Of a DNA stretch of 5,079 nt, positions 1-5,079 are shown one piece after another. Position numbers and translations under genes: made by a program. This DNA comes from Bacteroidota bacterium (GTDB lineage Bacteria > Bacteroidota > Bacteroidia > Chitinophagales > Chitinophagaceae). Position 1 is the first letter of the stretch, and each line of letters opens with the position of its first letter. Under the pieces are notes generated by a model. It searched no databases, was not told where the DNA came from, and worked only from the letters and a program-made list of their open reading frames with translations. The stretch spans positions 451,470-456,548 of the forward strand of contig CP058707.1 of the NCBI GenBank assembly GCA_013414745.1, in the 5' to 3' direction.

Positions 1-87
1 GAGATCGTCGACAAGTACTCTGAATTCAACGAACCAACAGGTACTACCGTGATCATAAAATTACCCATTCACATTTCTTCGCTGTAA
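1..87 (+). CDS. C-terminal end of a probable LytS/YehU-type sensor histidine kinase (5' partial)
   Basis: The first 28 codons run open from the window edge to a TAA at 85-87 and read EIVDKYSEFNEPTGTTVIIK followed by LPIHISSL. The pattern 'I.D.Y...N.P.GT.V.I.LP' is how the ATP-binding domain ends in LytS/YehU-type histidine kinases (His_kinase PF06580 plus HATPase_c): the GT followed by alternating hydrophobic residues is the last beta strand of the domain. In that family the kinase passes phosphate to a LytTR-type response regulator, often encoded next door. No such gene follows here, so it may lie upstream or elsewhere. Only the tail is visible, with no H, N or G boxes, so the identification rests on one short motif. 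Another GHKL-type ATPase is the main alternative. Confidence 0.55.
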   Translation, partial: EIVDKYSEFNEPTGTTVIIKLPIHISSL

Positions 88-556
88 GACAAACATTATC
101 ATACCGTTTTGCAATACAATCTGTATAAGAGGCTTTTACCGAAGTGATATCTGTATAACCAATGTCCGTTTTGTATTGCTCGTTCCTCTTTAACAAAGAG
201 TTGAGCGCTAGCGGCTGGCATCCTGAAATTGGCCTATCTACCAATTCACACTGGCAATATGCCTGGAAAGCAAGTTAACCTTTCCCAAAGGAACGAGATG
301 GCATCATATTCAAAAAAATATGAGTATTTTAGATACAAGTCGAGTGTTTAGTGCTTCTTGAGCGAGCTATTCCTAATTAAAAGAGCCCTCTTTTTCTAGT
401 CATTTCTGGTATCTGCCTGAATCTAAAAAACAGGTATACAAATTTAAATCCCTGATCAAATCCATCCGTTGCTTTTGTAAATCGGCAATCCAATCATTTC
501 TTAAGTGAAGCAATTTTGTATCCATTAAGTGATTCTCAAAACAACAATTAAATGTC
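88..556. other. Intergenic region, no supported gene
   Basis: These 469 bases hold no ORF that I can support on either strand; the open frames are short and resemble no protein I know. There are several small dyads: CTCTTT-AAC-AAAGAG at 186-200, CCTTT-CCC-AAAGG at 279-291, and an A/T-rich AAAAGA-GCCC-TCTTTT at 379-394. The last one ends in a T run at 391-395 and is the only terminator-like candidate for the upstream gene, but it is weak. CAATTTTG at 511-518 matches the Bacteroidota -7 element TAnnTTTG at seven of eight positions and lies 39 bases before the ATG at 557. I find no TTTG -33 element at the right distance, so no promoter is called. Confidence 0.6.
111..179. repeat. Small inverted repeat enclosing a 10-bp direct repeat
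   Basis: GCAATACAA at 111-119 is the exact reverse complement of TTGTATTGC at 171-179. Between the arms the 10-mer ATCTGTATAA occurs twice, at 119-128 and 149-158, exactly 30 bases apart. Each arm also lies beside a CCGTTTT (104-110 and 167-173). The region starts 24 bases after the stop of the upstream gene, so it would be in its 3' untranslated region. The arms could form a long-loop hairpin or be paired sites for a DNA-binding protein. At this length and AT content chance is also a fair explanation. Confidence 0.35.
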
Positions 557-718
557 ATGAAAAAATTATTTACTTCACTATTCTTAACGATTTTACTTCC
601 ATTCATTTCCAAGGCAAGCACGTATACCGTGGGGCTTGGAGGAAATTACAGCAATTTACAATCAGCCTTTGCTGCGGTAAATTCAGGGGTAATTTCGGGT
701 ATATTACATTTCAACTGA
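557..718 (+). CDS. N-terminal fragment of the beta-helix gene: signal peptide and start of the repeat domain
   Basis: This frame runs 53 codons from ATG 557 to a TGA at 716-718. It opens with Lys-Lys and a hydrophobic core (LFTSLFLTILLPFI) with likely cleavage after SKAS, then the family opening 'STYTVGLGGNYSNLQSAFAA'. Similarity to the family continues to 'GVISG' at about 685-699 and then passes to frame 1, where 'YITFQLISSTVEPSTVILDG' (700-759) carries on without a gap. The start at 557 is preferred because it gives a complete signal peptide. No ribosome binding site precedes it, which is normal in this phylum. It is not an independent gene. Confidence 0.6.
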   Translation: MKKLFTSLFLTILLPFISKASTYTVGLGGNYSNLQSAFAAVNSGVISGILHFN

Positions 719-754
719 TCAGCAGCACAGTTGAACCTTCCACAGTTATTTTAG

Positions 755-1216
755 ATGGAGGATCCAAATGCAACCTACAACACCATCACCATTTACCCTA
801 CTCAAAGTGGACTGACTATTGAAGGAAACATCCAATTAAATGCCTGTGATAGTGTTTATATTGACGGACGAGTTAATCAATCTGGTAACAATAAAGATCT
901 TACTATTCAAGGTACCAATTTAACAGCCATACGTTTTATGGACGCTCAGCGCTGTGCGGTGAAATACTGCAATCTAAAAGGCGGTCAGGTTGTAGTGGAT
1001 TTAAACGCAAGTCTTTATTGGTTACCGGTTACGGGTAGCAGTTATAACAACATCAGCTATAATAATATCTCTTACCATGCCAAAAATCCAAGTCATGATG
1101 CCTTGTTGCGGAGTGGAACAACCTGGGATCGGAAAACGTTGGAGATACAATCAGTCACAATAACTTTTTCAACTTTATCACAACCATTGGCGCCACTACA
1201 AAAAGCCGGGCGATAG
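755..1216 (+). CDS. Second fragment of the beta-helix gene (frame 2)
   Basis: A gene caller would start here at ATG 755 and report 153 residues, but that ATG is internal and out of the frame used just upstream. True family similarity begins near GAT 761 ('DPNATYNTITIYPTQSG') and includes 'IDGRVNQSGNNKDLTIQGTN', 'IRFMDA' and 'VKYCNLKGG', which are strands and turns of the helix. It ends near 'LLRSGTT' at about 1106-1123. The residues after ACC 1121-1123, through the stop at 1214-1216, are out-of-frame readthrough and should be ignored. The peptide contains an internal duplication, SYNNI-SYNNI, at 1040-1069. Confidence 0.6.
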   Translation: MEDPNATYNTITIYPTQSGLTIEGNIQLNACDSVYIDGRVNQSGNNKDLTIQGTNLTAIRFMDAQRCAVKYCNLKGGQVVVDLNASLYWLPVTGSSYNNISYNNISYHAKNPSHDALLRSGTTWDRKTLEIQSVTITFSTLSQPLAPLQKAGR

Positions 1217-1239
1217 CCATCCGAAACTATAGCCGGGGA

Positions 1240-1536
1240 ATGTATATTGAAAATAACAGTATTTACGATGATGCCAGCATTGTTAATCCATTCGGTGCAA
1301 ATACCTGGGCCTATGGAATCGATATTAATTGCATCTTGCCAGGAAATGCAACTCCACAAACTTTAACCGCGTATACTTCCTTTCCCCATCACATCATCGG
1401 TAATTACATTGGAAGCACGCAACCCTGGCAGCAGGAAACAACATCTCCATCGTCAATCAAGGAAGCGATGTTGTCATTAAGTGTATTGCCGCCCAATTAT
1501 CGGCTCTATTGCCTATCATCATTCAAAACAATTTGA
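1240..1536 (+). CDS. Third fragment of the beta-helix gene (frame 1)
   Basis: Frame 1 resumes the protein upstream of this ATG, at about 1126, with 'GSENVGDTISHNNFFNFITT' and then 'TKSRAIAIRNYSRG'. The ATG at 1240 is an internal methionine (GMYIENNSIYDD), not a start. Similarity holds to 'HHIIGNYIGSTQP' ending at 1425. After that the frame is wrong and reads nonsense to the stop at 1534-1536. In frame 3 the natural continuation is 'LAAGNNISIVNQGSDVV' from 1425 onward. Confidence 0.55.
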   Translation: MYIENNSIYDDASIVNPFGANTWAYGIDINCILPGNATPQTLTAYTSFPHHIIGNYIGSTQPWQQETTSPSSIKEAMLSLSVLPPNYRLYCLSSFKTI

Positions 1537-3476
1537 TCAGTGGCTTTTCAATCAATGCACCAAATGGCCTAAACGGAGATGTTCCTTTTGTAGGTATATA
1601 TGCCACAGGAGGAAAACCCGTTTTAAATGCTAACACCATCGGTTCCGACATCAGTTCGTCGAAGATTCTTTTAACCTCATCCGGCACTTCAGACAATTAT
1701 GGCATAGCTGTTGACGCCGTAGATAGTGTTGCAATTACAAATAATATTATTGGTGGCATTTCATTAAATTCACAATACAATCCGCAAACTTTTACCGCAA
1801 TCAAAAAGAAATTTAACGGACGTGCAACCATCACAGGAAACCTTATCGGTAGCAATACCATTGGGAATAGTATTTACGATTTCGGATCTTCCCCTTTAGC
1901 GAGCTACATTGTAGGAATAAGCGTTCAGGATATTTCTACAACCACTGCCAGCACAAATTGTATCGTGAGCAATAATACCATTTCAAATTTGCATCAAAAT
2001 ACGGCTTCCAATACCCTTGGTGTAGCTGGAATTGTGATAGAAAACAACGCTCAAATGACCAATGCTATTCTTGAAAACAATATTATCCGAAACCTCACCA
2101 CCTTGGGACTTGGTTTTGAATCAGCAGCAGGTATTAAGGTATTCGGATCAAATACTTCCATGAATCTAGCCATTAATTACAATACCATTTCGCATGTCAC
2201 CAATATGCAAAGTTCCCCAAATTTTCAGGATGTTTTTGGCATTGAAGTACTGAATTCTATTCCTGTTAAAATGAATAATAATTATGTCTCCTCAATTCGT
2301 TCCAATTCGAATAACGGTGCAGCATCACATGGAATTTATGTCACCGGAAATTCGGAATTCAGAAACAACATTGTATTTATGGACACTACTCTAAATACCG
2401 CATATGCCATCCGTACATCCACAGAACCTTGTAAACTAATCCACAATACACTGGTTATACATGGTGGCCAGAGTGATGTATTGAGTACTGTGTTTAGCGG
2501 CAAAAGTTCGGATACATTGTATAACAACATCATCGCGAATTACAAATCAAATACTTCCGGTACACAACCGAATCATCGTTGCATGAACTACGGTGCTAAG
2601 AATGCTGAAAGTAATTTTAATCATTTCTTCATTTCATCTCCTGGCTTGGGTGGTGTTTATGTTGTAGACCAGGTCACCTCGTTTACTATTGTTAATGGCC
2701 AACTGGTAGCAACTACCACCTACACCCCTATCACCAATTTTACAACATTCCAAACCTGGTCAGGAGGCAATGCCAATAGTATTGGTGGACTAAGTCCCTC
2801 CTTCGTGAATCCAAATAACGGTTTGGCTTCTGGCTTTTATCCAAATAACCCGTATCCTACGAGCAATGCTATTCTTTCGAATGATTATTTCAATGCCAAT
2901 AGAACCAATGCCTGGGCTGGAGCCATTGAATCCTCAGGACCAGGAAGCCCTCTTCCTCTTTCGTGGTTGTCTTTCAATGCAATTGATGAAAAATATCATG
3001 TTGTTCTTGACTGGGAAACTAACCATGAGGAAAATACCAGTCATTTTGAGATTCAACGTAGTACAAACGCCAAAGACTTTATTACCATTGGTGAAGTTGC
3101 TGCAAATAATCAAAAAACGAACACTCCGTATCGATATTTCGACGACAATACCCAATTGTTGAGTGAAATTTACTATCGTATTAAGCAGTTGGATTTGGAT
3201 GGAAAGTCGTCCTATTCAACCATTCAAAAAGTTAAAAGACAAGAATTGGATGATTTAAGTTTCTTTCCAAACCCAACATCTTCCTATCTGAATATTCGCC
3301 TCGCAAACAACGAAACTATGGCTGTAACGATTTATTCTGTAACAGGTCAACGTATGATTCAAACATCTATTCAGGGATCGTCTGCAATAGATGTCAGTAT
3401 ACTACCAGCCGGAACCTATCACATTCAATGCAGCAGTTTGACTAAAAAACTAACCGCTTCTTTTACAAAACAGTAA
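1509..3476 (+). CDS. T9SS type A sorting domain-containing beta-helix protein, intact 3' part of the gene
   Basis: This is a clean 655-codon frame with no further breaks. The ATG at 1509 is not the real start: the same frame carries family-like sequence from 1425 ('NNISIVNQGSDVV', then 'IIIQNNLISGF'). Repeated 'ITNNIIGG', 'ITGNLIGSN', 'VSNNTISNL', 'LENNIIRNL' and 'INYNTISHV' units at about 22-45-residue spacing mark successive coils of a right-handed parallel beta helix with Asn turns. An Ig/FN3-like segment follows 'PLPLSWLSFNA' (2949-2981) and shows 'HFEIQRSTNAKDF' and 'YYRIKQLDLDGKSSYS', a module that commonly precedes T9SS tails. The tail begins 'SFFPNPTSSYLNIRL' (3258-3302) and contains 'VTIYSVTGQRM' and 'LPAGTYHIQC', matching the Por_Secre_tail pattern recognised for outer membrane export. 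It ends at TAA 3474-3476, 26 bases before the terminator stem. Confidence 0.85.
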   Translation: MPIIIQNNLISGFSINAPNGLNGDVPFVGIYATGGKPVLNANTIGSDISSSKILLTSSGTSDNYGIAVDAVDSVAITNNIIGGISLNSQYNPQTFTAIKKKFNGRATITGNLIGSNTIGNSIYDFGSSPLASYIVGISVQDISTTTASTNCIVSNNTISNLHQNTASNTLGVAGIVIENNAQMTNAILENNIIRNLTTLGLGFESAAGIKVFGSNTSMNLAINYNTISHVTNMQSSPNFQDVFGIEVLNSIPVKMNNNYVSSIRSNSNNGAASHGIYVTGNSEFRNNIVFMDTTLNTAYAIRTSTEPCKLIHNTLVIHGGQSDVLSTVFSGKSSDTLYNNIIANYKSNTSGTQPNHRCMNYGAKNAESNFNHFFISSPGLGGVYVVDQVTSFTIVNGQLVATTTYTPITNFTTFQTWSGGNANSIGGLSPSFVNPNNGLASGFYPNNPYPTSNAILSNDYFNANRTNAWAGAIESSGPGSPLPLSWLSFNAIDEKYHVVLDWETNHEENTSHFEIQRSTNAKDFITIGEVAANNQKTNTPYRYFDDNTQLLSEIYYRIKQLDLDGKSSYSTIQKVKRQELDDLSFFPNPTSSYLNIRLANNETMAVTIYSVTGQRMIQTSIQGSSAIDVSILPAGTYHIQCSSLTKKLTASFTKQ

Positions 3477-3502
3477 AGAAAAATATAGCCAGAATAATTC
3501 GG

Positions 3503-3531
3503 AATCCGTCTCAAAAAAACTGAGACGGATT
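3503..3531 (+). terminator. Rho-independent terminator of the beta-helix gene
   Basis: AATCCGTCTCA at 3503-3513 pairs perfectly over 11 base pairs with TGAGACGGATT at 3521-3531, with a 7-base loop (AAAAAAC). A T-rich tract (TTACTTTATTCTTATTTT) follows. It starts 26 bases after the TAA of the beta-helix gene and points the same way. It should end that transcript and separate it from the peptidase gene. Confidence 0.88.
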
Positions 3532-3540
3532 TTACTTTAT

Positions 3541-3896
3541 TCTTATTTTCGGAATCCATGTTGCATTTTTCGCAATCATAGATTAATGCACACAACGAAC
3601 GTGAATCAAACAGAATGCCCCCTGTACTACGCAGCTATGATTTACTTTTTATCCGCCTTCATCGCACATGGTATAAAAACCATCCTTCACACAGCCTACT
3701 TTAAAATCACTAAACGTTTAACTTTGATTCCAAGTGTGACAAGCGCAAGACGGTAGGCTTTATCACAAAGAATATGCCCGGAAAAATGTTATTCTAACCC
3801 TATTTTTAAATTTCATCCATTAAATAATTCGTTTTATCTCGTTTCAAATCAATTTGATCCATCATTTTTTATCTTGAGGGATTGTAAATCTATATC
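3541..3896. other. Intergenic region upstream of the M4 peptidase gene
   Basis: These 356 bases must hold the promoter of the peptidase gene, but I find no convincing TTTG / TAnnTTTG pair. TAAATTTC at 3807-3814 and TATCTTGA at 3870-3877 are partial -7 matches without a spaced -33 partner. A 56-codon ORF (3586-3756) lies inside. It has a mildly hydrophobic middle (YYAAMIYFLSAFIAHGI) but no family that I recognise and no start context, so I do not call it a gene. AGCCTAC at 3693-3699 and GTAGGCT at 3753-3759 form a 7-bp dyad with a 53-base loop, too weak to name. Confidence 0.5.
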
Positions 3897-5079
3897 ATGC
3901 GTATCCGTTTCCTCATTTTACTCCTTTTTTGAGCCAATTGGCAAGTGCCGAGCGAATTCTTAAAGATCGCGAAGCCGATCAATTCTTTCCTGGTGCTTCG
4001 CTGATTCGCATCAAGAGCAACAACGAAATGCCAAATTATATTGAATTCAGAAAAGATGCTCTACCCAATCAATCACAATTTTTTGACCGATTGAGTCTTC
4101 AGGCTGGCTGGAGTTCAGAATATGGTTGGAAATTATTGAATGAATCCAAGGATGCACTTGGATACTCCCATTCACGATACATGCAAACATACCAATCCCT
4201 TCCTGTTCAAGGTACTCAACTTATTGTACACTCCAAGCAAGGTATGGTATACAGTTTTGGCGGAGTTTACTTTAAGCAGATTGTGCTTCCGAAAACAATT
4301 GTACAGCTCACTAAATCTGATGCGTTACAACGTGCCTATCAGAAAGTCAATGCCAAGGTTTACGTTCAGACGAACAGCGAAACAGGATCGACTCCTCTCG
4401 ATTTTCATTGTATCCTTAAATCGGGAAATTCGTTTCACGAATGCTGGGCCTTTAATATTTATGCCCAGGAACCTCTCAGCAGAACCATGGAATATGTTGA
4501 TTTACGATCGGGTCAGATTTTATTGAGTAAAAATCTTATTGAGCATGTAAATGTGAATGGAACGGCGGTTACCAAATTTTCCGGGACTCAAACTTTCCAG
4601 ACGGATAGTACCGCAGCCAACAATTTCCGATTGCGGGATGCCTCCCGGGGGATGGGAGTGCAAACCTATAACATGCAGAATGGAACCAATTATACGAATT
4701 CAGTTGATTTTACAGATGCCGATAATTACTGGAATAATGTGAATGCCGCACAGGATGAAGCTGCAACCGATGCACATTGGGGAGCCCAGAAAACATATGA
4801 TTATTTCTTTAACAGGCATGGAAGAAATAGTATCGACAATGCGGGCTTTCTATTAAAAAGCTATGTGCATTACAGCAACAATTATGTCAATGCCTTTTGG
4901 GATGGTTCCCGAATGACTTATGGTGACGGAAGTGTTAGCCAAGGATTTTTTGTCATGACGGCATTGGATGTTTGCGGGCATGAAATAGCGCATGGTCTGA
5001 CAAATTTTACAGCAGACTTAAGTGCAGTCAGTTCGGGATCGGATGAATGTGACGCCTTAAACGAAGGTTATAGTGATAT
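3897..5079 (+). CDS. Secreted thermolysin-like (M4) zinc metallopeptidase, 3' partial, with a frame break in the signal peptide
   Basis: After repair of one break the product starts MRIRFLILLLFLSQLASA, a classic signal peptide. The ATG at 3897 is read in frame 3 and stops at TGA 3930-3932; the rest lies in frame 2 from TTG 3929. One extra T in the run 3925-3930 joins them. Numbering the repaired protein: an FTP propeptide at about 70-125 (LGYSHSRYMQTYQSLPVQGT), a PepSY-like part at about 130-205, and a mature enzyme from about 217. DAHWG is at 292-296 and the substrate-binding NAFW at 332-335. HEIAH at 362-366 supplies the zinc histidines and catalytic Glu363, and NEGYSD gives the third zinc ligand, Glu390. 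The M4 family hydrolyses peptide bonds on the N-terminal side of bulky hydrophobic residues and is made as an inhibited proenzyme. The catalytic C-terminal half, including the expected late His, and any T9SS tail lie beyond the window. The preceding terminator suggests its own promoter. Confidence 0.9.

Larger units (their letters stand above)
557..3476 (+). pseudogene. Exported T9SS beta-helix protein gene, split by four frame changes in its 5' part
   Basis: Read across three frames this is one gene of about 974 codons. Residues 1-21 (MKKLFTSLFLTILLPFISKA plus S) are a signal peptide. 'TYTVGLGGNYSNLQSAF' and, further on, 'IDGRVNQSG' and 'KDLTI' are hallmarks of a large Bacteroidota family of secreted parallel beta-helix proteins. 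Asn-rich coils ('NNIISN'-like turns) fill roughly residues 100-790, followed by an Ig/FN3-like domain at about 800-895 and a T9SS tail at about 900-974. The frame moves from 2 to 1 at GGG 697-699, from 1 to 2 at GG 760-761, from 2 to 1 at GGG 1125-1127, and from 1 to 3 at CCC 1423-1425. Adding one base to the first, third and fourth runs and two to the second (or removing one G there) restores the frame. The protein should cross the inner membrane by Sec and the outer membrane by the T9SS, ending on the surface or released. No catalytic motif is visible; adhesion or carbohydrate binding is a guess. Sequence error, rather than real decay, is my favoured explanation. Confidence 0.8.

Noticed and set aside
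53..244. 63-codon open frame on the minus strand after the kinase gene
   Set aside because: It overlaps the kinase end antisense, and its repeated 'YTD' stretches simply mirror the direct repeat in the DNA. No family resemblance.
379..395. Hairpin with T run as terminator of the upstream kinase gene
   Set aside because: The stem is almost all A/T with a 4-base loop and lies nearly 300 bases after the stop codon. Too weak to call.
400..621. 73-codon minus-strand ORF
   Set aside because: It runs antisense over the start and signal peptide of the beta-helix gene and looks like no known protein.
700..765. Programmed ribosomal frameshifting as the cause of the breaks
   Set aside because: Four consecutive changes would be needed, and I see no slippery heptamer with a following structure; homopolymer length change is simpler.
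3586..3756. A 56-codon ORF with a hydrophobic middle in the spacer before the peptidase gene
   Set aside because: It resembles no family I know, has no start context, and lies in a spacer that has to hold a promoter. An open stretch of this length is expected by chance.
4140..4526. 128-codon plus-strand ORF, and a second one at 4557-4742
   Set aside because: Both are out-of-frame shadows of the M4 peptidase, whose frame shows clear FTP, PepSY and catalytic motifs over the same bases.

Overview
The window looks like a chromosomal fragment from a member of the Bacteroidota. Three things point there. The large protein ends in a type IX secretion (T9SS) type A sorting domain, a system confined to that phylum and its relatives. 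The sequence is AT-rich and no Shine-Dalgarno site precedes either main start. The closest family patterns I recognise (the 'IDGRVNQSG..KDLTI' beta-helix proteins and the 'DVCGHEIAHGLT' M4 peptidases) are typical of Flavobacteriia/Sphingobacteriia/Chitinophagia-like bacteria. I cannot place it to genus.

Layout, all on the + strand: (1) 1-87 is the last 28 codons of an upstream gene, probably a LytS/YehU-type sensor histidine kinase. (2) 88-556 is a gene-free region with small repeats and weak hairpins. (3) 557-3476 is one gene of about 974 codons for an exported beta-helix protein with a signal peptide, a long Asn-rich repeat region, an Ig/FN3-like domain and a T9SS tail. In this sequence it is split by four frame changes between about 697 and 1425, so a gene caller would report several short pieces plus an intact 655-codon 3' part. 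(4) 3503-3531 is a convincing intrinsic terminator. (5) 3541-3896 is non-coding apart from one doubtful 56-codon ORF. (6) 3897 to the window end is the first about 394 codons of a secreted thermolysin-like (M4) metallopeptidase with signal peptide, FTP and PepSY propeptide and the HEIAH zinc site. It is interrupted by a frame change at a T run inside the signal peptide.

The two large genes both encode exported proteins, but a terminator and about 365 bases separate them, so they are probably separate transcription units. Nothing shows that they act together. The main anomaly is that all five frame breaks sit at short homopolymers and can each be repaired by adding one base (two at one site). 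This favours base-calling or assembly error, with true gene decay or slipped-strand phase variation as alternatives. I see no RNA gene, mobile element, CRISPR array or new defence-like system here.
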